Notes under the pieces: model-generated
Seen by the model: only the letters and a program-made list of their open reading frames with translations
Database searches by the model: none
Told to the model about the DNA's origin: nothing
Part shown: positions 8,940-14,822 of the stretch, one piece after another
How the letters are laid out: the number at the start of each line of letters is the position of its first letter
Position numbering within the stretch: position 1 is the stretch's first letter
Program-made: the position numbers and the translations under genes
NCBI GenBank assembly: GCA_903833215.1
Contig: CAILEM010000077.1
Coordinates: 1-64,000 of the forward strand
DNA: 64,000 nucleotides
Source: an uncultured Armatimonadota bacterium
GTDB taxonomy: Bacteria; Armatimonadota; Fimbriimonadia; Fimbriimonadales; Fimbriimonadaceae
Direction: 5' to 3'

Positions 8940-9416
8940 TCAGGTCGACGACGTCTTAACGGCTGAAATCTGTGAGCAAACCCAGCGCTCGTAAACAATC
9001 CAGCGAAACAGCAATCCCAGCCCTAGCAGGCTGCCCAATACTCCGAAAGGAATCAGATAACGGGCGTCATGATTCATGAATGACCAGATCACGCCAGCAA
9101 TGAGGGATGCTCCAATCAGTGGCAAAACGTGACTCGACACCTTGTCAACCGCATGAGATCTGGCGAATTCGATGTCCTTCTCAGCGAGGGTCTCAATGCT
9201 CCGCCTTTCCATACCTGCCCTTCGCCACGCCAAGTACCCAATAAGGATCAAGAAGAAAACATACTTGGCAGCAAAGAGAAAGAACCACTTGGTGTGGAGC
9301 TTCCAGAAAAACAGCAGGATTGCAGAGAACACAGGCAAGAACGAGAGGACACGCGATGCAACGAATCGCACCTCAAATTGCGCAGGTAGAGAAAAAGCCC
9401 TCTGCGTTATCCGCAT
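8940..9416 (-). CDS. Uncharacterised integral membrane protein, four transmembrane segments
   Basis: The product is about 158 residues and is not a recognised family. Hydrophobic segments lie near residues 24-42, 44-63, 96-112 and 122-141. Between the second and third is a charged cytoplasmic-type stretch containing RRSIETLAEKDIEFARSHAVD. Three in-frame start codons (GTG ATG ATG) occur in a row. The third, at 9416, lies 7 nt after a TACAAT hexamer, which fits a leaderless transcript. It is an isolated gene between the secreted protein and the tmRNA region. Confidence 0.65.
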   Translation of the reverse strand: MRITQRAFSLPAQFEVRFVASRVLSFLPVFSAILLFFWKLHTKWFFLFAAKYVFFLILIGYLAWRRAGMERRSIETLAEKDIEFARSHAVDKVSSHVLPLIGASLIAGVIWSFMNHDARYLIPFGVLGSLLGLGLLFRWIVYERWVCSQISAVKTSST

Positions 9417-9518
9417 CATCACTATTGTAATCTAAGGACGTGGCGGCTTCGGTCATGAATGATCAGTGGAAAATGTCGATCATCTTGAGCCAATGCTGGC
9501 AACGCATTGCGCTGGTCG

Positions 9519-9605
9519 TTTGTAGGGGAGAGGCGTGCCTCGCTAGCCTGTTATCGACGTGATACACCGAATTTGGGAAAGCACGGCACGCCGTGCCCCT
9601 ACAAC
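9519..9605. repeat. Pair of inverted REP-like palindromic repeats
   Basis: Copy one (9519-9543) and copy two (9580-9605, reverse orientation) share TTGTAGGGGnnnGGCGTGCC. Each contains its own G+C-rich palindrome: GAGGC/GCCTC in one and CACGGC/GCCGTG in the other, so base pairing is preserved while the sequence differs. This is the pattern of REP or small non-autonomous intergenic elements; a related GTAGGGGC...GCCC repeat is widespread in bacteria. Confidence 0.6.
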
Positions 9606-9734
9606 CGGCGACAGACCTAGCCTAGTCTGTGCGGCGGACCTGCCGGAACCTTTGTCCTTCCTGGGTAATGGTGAATACACCCTCAATGAGGAAGGCGGCA
9701 AACCCATGACGGTCCGCCCATAGGCAGGTCTCAG

Positions 9735-9765
9735 AAAACAAAAATGGACTCTCTTAGGAGTCCAT
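9735..9765 (-). terminator. Intrinsic terminator of ssrA
   Basis: Read on the minus strand, an 8-bp stem (ATGGACTC/GAGTCCAT, 9744-9751 with 9758-9765, 6-nt loop) is followed at once by TTTTGTTTT. It lies 48 nt downstream of the mature tmRNA 3' end, in the right orientation. Confidence 0.85.
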
Positions 9766-9812
9766 CAATCCGGCAAAAGTGGAATCTAGTTGCACTTTTC
9801 AATCTAAAGTTT

Positions 9813-10166
9813 TGGTGGAGGCGGGGAGAGTTGAACTCCCTTCCAAAACTGTCGGCCCTTCAATTACCACGAGCGTCTCCCCTGTACTATTTCTCGACAC
9901 CACCCTCTGTCGGGGCCACCTGGGTGGTTGTCCAGTCCGATTTATTTAGTCGAGTTTGCTACGAACAGAAGCTCACTTAACGATCCAGATTTTATTAGGC
10001 CCAAATCACTCCCTACTGGTTCGAGAGTGGCGGACCACGCAGTTAATTAAGCTGCGTAGGCGTAGTTGTTATTCGCAATTACATTTTTTGCCGCTTTTTA
10101 CGAGGCCAACGGCGCCTCGGCTCGCAACCGAAAGTCGAACCAGCCCTGTCGAGCCCCTTCGCCCCC
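9813..10166 (-). ncRNA. ssrA: Transfer-messenger RNA (tmRNA)
   Basis: tmRNA rescues stalled ribosomes: it is charged with alanine, enters the A site and supplies a short reading frame that tags the product for proteolysis. The 354-nt gene starts GGGGGCG and ends CGCCTCCACCA. These ends pair over seven bases (one G:U) as the acceptor stem, the T arm is seen as GGAGTTCAACTCTCC, and the CCA is encoded. The tag frame is at 10047-10076, and A-rich and pyrimidine-rich pseudoknot segments follow. A promoter lies just upstream and an intrinsic terminator just downstream, so it is a single-gene transcript. Confidence 0.96.
10047..10076 (-). CDS. tmRNA-encoded proteolysis tag peptide, ANNNYAYAA
   Basis: Beginning at the GCG resume codon, the frame reads Ala-Asn-Asn-Asn-Tyr-Ala-Tyr-Ala-Ala and stops at TAA, followed by an overlapping second TAA. 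With the alanine carried by tmRNA the added tag is A-ANNNYAYAA. The E. coli tag is AANDENYALAA. Here the Asp/Glu positions are Asn and the Leu of the terminal LAA is Tyr, yet the terminal Ala-Ala recognised by ClpX-type proteases is kept. Confidence 0.92.
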   Translation of the reverse strand, partial: ANNNYAYAA

Positions 10167-10170
10167 GTTA

Positions 10171-10197
10171 CTTATACAGTATAGAACGCCTGGTCAA
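10171..10197 (-). promoter_or_regulatory. Promoter of ssrA
   Basis: On the minus strand TTGACC (10192-10197) is followed after 15 bp by TATAAG (10171-10176), within a TATACTGTATAAG stretch, and the RNA start follows 4-5 nt later. The -35 match is near-perfect and the spacing slightly short. Confidence 0.65.
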
Positions 10198-10261
10198 CCC
10201 CCTTGGTTCCATCCGTGGTGATATGCTGCCATCGGCACCAGGGGCACTACCTGCAAACGGT

Positions 10262-10687
10262 CTAGATAGGCGAATTCTCCAAGGTTACGATGAACTGGAT
10301 GCCGGGGATCGTTTTGCGGGTTAGGGATTCGTCGTTTGTGATAAAGAGGTCACATCCCGCCGAGGCGGCGCAGGCGAGTTGGATGGCGTCGGGGGCTCGG
10401 ATCGTTCGGTCACTTCGGATTTGGGCAAATCGGAACGACGTATTTGCGTCGAAAGGGATGAGGAGGACTTCGGGGGATCGGAAATACGCCTCATATCGAG
10501 TCGCGAGGGCAGTATTTCCCGACTCAAGCGGTTTTACGAGAATCTCGCCGAGGGTCAAGGTTGAGCATACAAGTCGATCGTTCCTTGCTGCCATCCGTTC
10601 AACCAAATCGGACACTCGATCTCCCCACTTGCCGGAGTCCTCAAAGAGGTAGATGAACAAGTTCGTGTCGAGAAAGACCAGGCTCAA
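10262..10687 (-). CDS. PIN-domain ribonuclease, VapC-type toxin-like
   Basis: PIN domains are Mg-dependent RNases, and most small stand-alone ones are toxins of type II toxin-antitoxin pairs. The 141-residue product has the four acidic residues in the expected places: D7 (FLDTN), E48 (TLGEIL), D100 (RAPDAIQLA) and D119 (FITNDESL). Its ATG overlaps the stop of the upstream 164-residue gene (ATGA), the usual arrangement of an antitoxin-toxin operon. The partner is much longer than a VapB antitoxin, so the type and target cannot be assigned. PIN fold and active site are confident; the toxin role is inferred from context. Confidence 0.85.
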   Translation of the reverse strand: MSLVFLDTNLFIYLFEDSGKWGDRVSDLVERMAARNDRLVCSTLTLGEILVKPLESGNTALATRYEAYFRSPEVLLIPFDANTSFRFAQIRSDRTIRAPDAIQLACAASAGCDLFITNDESLTRKTIPGIQFIVTLENSPI

Positions 10688-11178
10688 GCGAAGTCCTCGC
10701 GGAGTCTCTCAACATACTGATCTGCATGCTCGTCCTGCCAAACGGTCTTCCCGCTGCCACGTAGGTCTAACAGCGACCGAAACGGTGCAGGCTGCAACCT
10801 TTCTAGCCCATAGCGAACTTTCGCCCACTCGACTAGCCCTTCATATTCGGCAGGCAATTCAGCAATGTCAGGAAATATCTTGCCGTCACGAAGCGGATGA
10901 ATTGCATCACCTGGCAATAGAAGCCGCCGCCGAGCTTTGCCGGAAGCGAACAGCATCCGATACCGGCCAGGGTTTGGAGGAAGATTTGCCACACAATGTT
11001 GGCGAATATGGATCTCGACGCCCGGTCGCTTTGAACCGTTGAGATGCATCTCGTCTGCGTGTTGCAGAATCTCGGCAATCGAAAAGTCTGTCGCATCCGG
11101 CTTCGTGCGATGGAGGTCTGCTAAGACGAGAAATGCTTCGTCGGCTACTTTGATTACCGATGGCGACAGGGTCTTCAT
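10684..11178 (-). CDS. Uncharacterised protein paired with the PIN ribonuclease, putative antitoxin
   Basis: This 164-residue protein is not recognised. The N-terminal 50 residues look helical and could hold a DNA-binding unit (SIAEILQHADEMHLNG). The middle has a basic, beta-rich segment (EIHIRQHCVANLPPNPGRYRM) and the C-terminal third a helical amphipathic part, ending EDFA. The frame has three possible ATGs (11196, 11193, 11178). The last is chosen because a perfect-looking TATGAT lies exactly 6 nt before it, suggesting a leaderless mRNA. It overlaps the PIN gene by 4 nt. ATACATC repeats overlap the promoter, as expected for autoregulation. The antitoxin role is inferred from context. Confidence 0.7.
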   Translation of the reverse strand: MKTLSPSVIKVADEAFLVLADLHRTKPDATDFSIAEILQHADEMHLNGSKRPGVEIHIRQHCVANLPPNPGRYRMLFASGKARRRLLLPGDAIHPLRDGKIFPDIAELPAEYEGLVEWAKVRYGLERLQPAPFRSLLDLRGSGKTVWQDEHADQYVERLREDFA

Positions 11179-11180
11179 GG

Positions 11181-11217
11181 ATACATCATACATCATATAC
11201 TCTAATAGACGATGTAT
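11181..11217 (-). promoter_or_regulatory. Promoter and ATACATC repeat operator of the PIN pair
   Basis: Two tandem ATACATC units (11181-11187 and 11188-11194) and one inverted copy, GATGTAT (11211-11217), surround the -10-like TATGAT (minus strand, 11185-11190). Direct plus inverted repeats over the promoter suit binding by the antitoxin or the complex. Confidence 0.5.
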
Positions 11218-11683
11218 GTTTTTCTTTTGGAGTCAACATGGTGTGCGGCGATCAAGTCTGGTGGTACATACCCGACGATGGAATCCTCTCCAATGAACGC
11301 CGTAGGTGTTCAATCCTCAAAGCCCGGTGTTGCATCGCGAAGCGAGGCTACGCTGGGTGGAGTGGACGGCCTCCGGTCAACGCTGTAGGTGTTGCGTCAC
11401 CGGCCCTGGGGCAATGTTATCCAGGGTGACGCAGAGATTAATCCCGAGCAAGATGTCTTCAGACGTTTCCGGACTCAACACTTTCAGCGTTGATCGTTTG
11501 CCGATGTCCTTACGCAGGGAAGCGGCTCGTGCCGCATCCCTGGGCTTTGGGGACCAAACACCTTCGGCGTTTGCCGTGCGGTTAAATTTTCAGGGATGTC
11601 TCTCTCCGGTGAATGCCGAGGCCTACGATGGCAATCGAGGATGTCATGACACATTCCCTGCCTTAGGCTTCACAATAGTCCCA
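11218..11683. other. Intergenic stretch made of degenerate repeats
   Basis: No gene is seen between the PIN-pair promoter and ispE. The plus-strand frame running through it (from 11306) joins ispE in frame but has the composition of a repeat, not a protein. Most of the stretch is the repeat cluster annotated at 11296-11571. Confidence 0.65.
11296..11571. repeat. Cluster of four degenerate repeat units in facing pairs
   Basis: A 15-nt core (AACGCYGTAGGTGTT) appears at 11296 and 11379 in direct orientation and at 11477-11491 and 11557-11571 in reverse orientation. Flanking sequence is shared too: AAAGCCC-G-GTTGC after the first copy is mirrored by GCATCCCTGGGCTTT before the last. Two units thus face two others, giving a large imperfect palindrome. 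This resembles the short intergenic repeats of some planctomycete-like and related genomes; mobility is unknown. Confidence 0.6.
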
Positions 11684-12508
11684 ATGCTCGCTCAAGTGCT
11701 TTGTCCGGCGAAGGTTAACCTGTTTTTGGCGGTCGGACCGAAGGACTCTCGGAACTACCACCCTTTGCGGACGATCTTTCAGGCGATTGATTTGTGCGAT
11801 GTCGTTACGATCGAGAAGGGTGAGGGAAAGCATCGGGTTGTGTTTGACGACCCATCAATTCCTGCCGATAACACAGTAACTCGAGCGTTACGGTTACTCA
11901 ACGAAGTCATCAGCCTTCCCCCTCTCCTCGTCACGATTGAAAAGCACATCCCGGCCGAGAGTGGGCTAGGTGGTGGAAGTTCAGATGCAGCGGGCGTGCT
12001 TAGGGCAGCGCAGAAGATAGCAGGAGTCTCGATTCCATTGCCGGAACTCAGCGGTATCGCTCAGGCGATTGGCATGGATGTTCCCTTCTTCCTGACCGGT
12101 GGAAGAGCGAAGGCGGAGGGTTACGGGCACATCGTCACCGCTCAGCCCGATGCTCCTACTGAGTGGATTGTGGTGGCGAGGCCGGCAGTCGGTACCAGCA
12201 CACCGGAAGCGTATCGCCAACTAGATGACAAGACGTACGAGTGGCGAGACTTCCCTTCCGGCGACGAACTCTACAACGACTTTGAACGCGTCGCTCCCTG
12301 CGAAAGCCTTGATCTGATCGAAGCTCTACAGACGTTGGGGGCGAAAGACGCCGGGCTAAGCGGCTCGGGCTCAGCCGTGTTCGGCAGGTTTGACTCGGAA
12401 GAGTCTGCCAAAAAGTGCGTGGCACAAATAACAGAAAAAGGGGCTCAACGAGCATGGGTTGCTCGGAGCCTCACAAGATCTGAAAGCTTAAGGATGTCTG
12501 GAAGCTAG
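11684..12508 (+). CDS. ispE: 4-diphosphocytidyl-2-C-methyl-D-erythritol kinase
   Basis: IspE phosphorylates CDP-methylerythritol with ATP, the fourth step of the MEP isoprenoid pathway, in the cytoplasm. The 274-residue product is a GHMP kinase with the substrate-binding N-terminus (CPAKVNLFLAVG, K10 conserved), the ATP-binding glycine loop PAESGLGGGSSDAAG at about 90-104 and the late GLSGSGSAVFG motif. ATG 11684 is chosen since homology begins there; a CACAAT hexamer lies 7 nt before it and no Shine-Dalgarno is present, suggesting a leaderless start. The 122 in-frame codons further upstream are repeat sequence. Its stop shares the bases CTAG with the convergent gene's stop. Confidence 0.94.
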   Translation: MLAQVLCPAKVNLFLAVGPKDSRNYHPLRTIFQAIDLCDVVTIEKGEGKHRVVFDDPSIPADNTVTRALRLLNEVISLPPLLVTIEKHIPAESGLGGGSSDAAGVLRAAQKIAGVSIPLPELSGIAQAIGMDVPFFLTGGRAKAEGYGHIVTAQPDAPTEWIVVARPAVGTSTPEAYRQLDDKTYEWRDFPSGDELYNDFERVAPCESLDLIEALQTLGAKDAGLSGSGSAVFGRFDSEESAKKCVAQITEKGAQRAWVARSLTRSESLRMSGS

Positions 12509-12717
12509 GCGTCCAGGTCTTCTTCGCCGATATCTTCCAATTCGATATCGTCATCATCAGTGCTCTTTGCACTTGGCTTTAGATCAAGCTCAAGACTAAC
12601 CAGCGCAATGTTCTTTGTCTGGCGGTTGGGGCAGTTATTGCAAACGAAGTCAACCTTCGTTCCTTGAAGCCAGCTAGGCAGCTTCTCGATTGATTTTCCA
12701 CAGGCACATGTGACCAT
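12505..12717 (-). CDS. Small zinc-ribbon-like protein with an acidic tail
   Basis: The 70-residue protein has a CAC pair near the N-terminus and CNNC about 22 residues later (VDFVCNNCPNR), a plausible four-cysteine zinc ribbon. A strongly acidic tail follows (DDDDIELEDIGEEDLDA). Such small proteins may bind RNA polymerase or ribosomes, but no function can be assigned. AAGGAG lies 8 nt before the ATG, inside the end of the preceding gene, with which it is contiguous. It is convergent with ispE, the two stops overlapping by 4 bp. Confidence 0.75.
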   Translation of the reverse strand: MVTCACGKSIEKLPSWLQGTKVDFVCNNCPNRQTKNIALVSLELDLKPSAKSTDDDDIELEDIGEEDLDA

Positions 12718-12981
12718 TTATTGGGCTCCTTGTTTCTCTTCCTCATATTGCTGGACGGTATGTCGATGGCTGAGGTAGCCATTTACCAACATAACAACGG
12801 AGGCGACGAAGTACAGCAGATAGAGCCCGCCCTCACGTTTCTGTCCAGGATCGCGAATCACTTGATCGCCACTGATGGCACCCACGATACCGAGGATAAA
12901 TAATATTCCAGCGATCCAGAAGTAGGTGTTCTTATACCAAACGGGTTTGGCAGCGGCTTTCTTCTGACTCACTCTTTCCAT
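12718..12981 (-). CDS. Small membrane protein, two transmembrane segments
   Basis: This is an 87-residue product with a basic N-terminus (SQKKAAAKPVWYKN), hydrophobic segments near residues 16-34 and 50-66, and a charged C-terminal tail (HRHTVQQYEEEKQGAQ). Not recognised as a family. The frame is open upstream into the sigma-factor gene; ATG 12981 is preferred since it lies after the sigma stop and just before the first plausible domain. It lies between the ECF sigma gene and the zinc-ribbon gene on one strand, so the three may form an operon. No anti-sigma zinc motif is visible, so a role as anti-sigma is only a possibility. Confidence 0.65.
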   Translation of the reverse strand: MERVSQKKAAAKPVWYKNTYFWIAGILFILGIVGAISGDQVIRDPGQKREGGLYLLYFVASVVMLVNGYLSHRHTVQQYEEEKQGAQ

Positions 12982-12994
12982 TGTACCAGCAGGA

Positions 12995-13017
12995 GAACGG
13001 GCGGAATTCGCCCGTTC
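12995..13017 (-). terminator. Nine-bp hairpin between the sigma gene and the small membrane gene
   Basis: GAACGGGCG (12995-13003) and CGCCCGTTC (13009-13017) pair perfectly around a 5-nt loop, 26 bp after the sigma stop. No U-run follows on the minus strand, so it may be an attenuator or mRNA-stabilising hairpin rather than a full terminator. Confidence 0.5.
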
Positions 13018-13043
13018 CATAACCTGCATACGCTGAATCCGGC

Positions 13044-13628
13044 TTAACCGATCCCGCCGCGCTTTTGAATAATGTCGCGAAGCAACCGGCGACCGCGGTG
13101 GATTCTTGATCGGACTGTGCCAATCGTTGTGTTCTGAACCTCGGCAATCTCGGAGTACGACATCTCTTCGAGGTCGCACATCATGATCGCACTGCGATAA
13201 ACCTCAGGCAACTCATCGAGAGCGGCGTGAAGGCTGGCGCGGAACTCCTGGTGAAGAATTTCTTCGTCAGGGGTGGGACCGCCATCTGAGATCGGCAACT
13301 CCTGAACCTCTCCATCTGAAGGCGAAATCATCGAATTCAACGACTCCGCTTTCCGGATTGGATTGTCTCTGCGACGGGAATCGAGATAAGCCCGCTGCAT
13401 AATCCGTAGAAGCCAGTTGAGGAAGGGTCGACCGGGAATGTAGCTGTCGAAGCCGCGCCAAGCTTTGAGGTACGTCTCCTGCATGAGATCTTCTGCATCG
13501 GAAGGATTGCGAGTCAGTTGGAGCGCGAGTGTATAAGCTCGTCGCTTTGTGTCCGACATCATGTCCTGGAACCGAAGGAGTTCTCCTGGGGATCTGTCTA
13601 GGCTAACGCTGTTTTCTATAACCGTCAT
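13044..13628 (-). CDS. ECF-family RNA polymerase sigma factor
   Basis: This is an alternative sigma factor of the extracytoplasmic-function type, directing RNA polymerase to a small promoter set. Region 2 is seen at about residues 28-95 (RRAYTLALQL, DAEDLMQETYLKAW, then FLNWLLRIMQRAYLD). Region 4 is at about 130-185 (LPEVYRSAIMMCDLEEMSYSEIAEV, then GTVRSRIHRGRRLL, the helix-turn-helix). The length of about 194 residues is typical. GTG 13631 and ATG 13628 are both possible; the ATG has GGAGA 8 nt upstream. The gene is divergent from the unknown 121-residue gene across an intergenic palindrome and is followed by two small genes. Confidence 0.93.
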   Translation of the reverse strand: MTVIENSVSLDRSPGELLRFQDMMSDTKRRAYTLALQLTRNPSDAEDLMQETYLKAWRGFDSYIPGRPFLNWLLRIMQRAYLDSRRRDNPIRKAESLNSMISPSDGEVQELPISDGGPTPDEEILHQEFRASLHAALDELPEVYRSAIMMCDLEEMSYSEIAEVQNTTIGTVRSRIHRGRRLLRDIIQKRGGIG

Positions 13629-13698
13629 CACATGTCTCCGTGGCTTGAAACCTGTCTCATCAGCGAGCTTTGCTCATCCAAACCTTGCTAACACGGAC

Positions 13699-13724
13699 AT
13701 TATATCAGTCTTCACTGATATAAT
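13699..13724. promoter_or_regulatory. Perfect palindrome carrying two opposite extended -10 elements
   Basis: ATTATATCAG (13699-13708) and CTGATATAAT (13715-13724) are perfect inverted arms around a 6-nt loop. Each arm reads TGATATAAT outward, an extended -10 (TGnTATAAT), one directed at the ECF sigma gene and one at the gene at 13852. The element is therefore at once a divergent promoter and a likely operator or hairpin. Confidence 0.65.
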
Positions 13725-13851
13725 GCACGCCTTAACACGACTTTCATAAAGGCTTAGGTCCTAGGGGCTGGGTCCGATGGCTAGGACCATGCACTTTTGA
13801 ACCTAAGGTTGTTGTATTCTCGCTAGCTGTTACCTGACTACGTTCACAGCC

Positions 13852-14217
13852 ATGAAGTTCATTGTCATCACAAAAGATCTCAGCGTTGCCGAAGCAGCGC
13901 GCCAAGGGTTTCATCCCACCGATGAATGCCACGTGACCGAAGACTGGTCCAAGGGATTGGATTTGGCACAAGACGCTGACCTTCTATTTGTCGATATGCT
14001 CGCGACACTTACCGAGGCGCACAAGATCGCGGGCTACGAAGAGTTCGCGATGGGGAAGATGAGTCATCCAACCGCGAAGAAAACGCCCCTCGTCCTGATT
14101 TCCCCACCCGCAGACTACGATCTCGATTTCATGGCCGGGTGGCCTGATTTCGTTTTCGGCCATATCCGCCGGCCGGTTGATTACAAGATTTTTCGTCGCG
14201 CTTCGACTTGGGTTTAG
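13852..14217 (+). CDS. Uncharacterised protein, possibly receiver-like
   Basis: This is a 121-residue cytoplasmic protein with no named family that I recognise. The pattern resembles a degenerate response-regulator receiver: an opening strand (MKFIVITKDLS), a strand ending in Asp near residue 48 (DADLLFVDMLA), a strand near 80 (TPLVLISPP) and a late basic segment (GHIRRPVDYKIFRR). The paired N-terminal acidic residues of true receivers are not obvious, so phosphorylation is doubtful. It is divergent from the ECF sigma gene, sharing the palindromic promoter region, which hints at a regulatory link. A real gene is likely; function unknown. Confidence 0.65.
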   Translation: MKFIVITKDLSVAEAARQGFHPTDECHVTEDWSKGLDLAQDADLLFVDMLATLTEAHKIAGYEEFAMGKMSHPTAKKTPLVLISPPADYDLDFMAGWPDFVFGHIRRPVDYKIFRRASTWV

Positions 14218-14822
14218 GCTCGACGACTCTTTTCAGAGGTCCGGCGCACGTTCGGCCGTTGGAGACGTCCATTCCAGGCTCCTCCAACTCTTTCTCTAAA
14301 GGGGACGCAAGGGCAATTCTGCTAGATCGGCGTGGATGGACGTCTGGACAAACAACCCACATCGCAGGTTGGTCTGTACACGTTTCGGAAGGAGAGTGAA
14401 GGGTTAGGATGGTCCCCGTCCAAAGTTTGTGCCCCCGGCCCGATTGTTCCCGGAACTTACGAACTCTGCCAATTCGGAACTCAAATTCATCTGCCTTGTT
14501 ACGGCTCTCACACTCGAACACATTCACGCTGCGAAGTTCATTCTGAGGGCGACCTCTATTACCTCGCGATTCTGAAATTTAGGAAAATCCTGTTTTTGGG
14601 GAGGAGATTGCTGCCAGAGCGACTAGGTCGTCAACCTCTCACGCTGTCAAGATGAAGACGAAGGGCCGAATGCAATAAGGATTGTCCCGACTGCGTCGGA
14701 ACCGTTTGAATGACTTACCCCTCATCCTGACCTTCTCCCCTGAGACAGGGTAGAAGGAACCTGGACCACCGTTCTGACGATTTCTCGCCGCACCGATACG
14801 TCCTTCACTGCTAGCTCTTCGC
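14218..14822. other. 605-bp stretch without a supported gene
   Basis: Both strands were read. Open frames such as 14332-14655 (plus) and 14129-14527 (minus) have shadow-like composition and no ribosome-binding site. It may hold a decayed gene or an untranslated RNA. A repeat-like hairpin occurs near its end (14718-14757). Confidence 0.5.
14718..14757. repeat. CCCTCATCCTGACCTTCTCCC-type repeat with hairpin
   Basis: The stretch matches the common bacterial intergenic repeat beginning CCCTCATCCT. Here CCTTCT (14731-14736) pairs with AGAAGG (14752-14757), and CCC with GGG inside. It lies 65 bp after the xer stop and may serve as its 3' end structure. Confidence 0.5.

Larger units (their letters stand above)
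9417..9812. other. Intergenic stretch with palindromic repeats and the tmRNA terminator
   Basis: No gene is seen. The stretch holds two facing copies of a GTAGGGG...GGCGTGCC repeat (9519-9605), an ACAGAC/GTCTGT hairpin (9611-9630), a compound inverted repeat (GGCGGACC 9633-9640 with GGTCCGCC 9711-9718; ACCTGCC 9638-9644 with GGCAGGT 9723-9729) and the terminator of ssrA. Confidence 0.7.

Noticed and set aside
11306-11683. In-frame 126-codon N-terminal extension of IspE.
   Set aside because: The composition is that of repeat DNA, it contains the four degenerate repeat copies, and IspE homology begins exactly at ATG 11684.
12982-13179. Upstream extension of the small membrane protein to 153 residues.
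   Set aside because: It would overlap the 3' end of the sigma-factor gene by 136 bp and the extra residues are Arg-rich shadow sequence.
14332-14655. Plus-strand frame of 107 residues in the gap before xer.
   Set aside because: Low protein-like character, no ribosome-binding site, overlaps other equally long frames on both strands.
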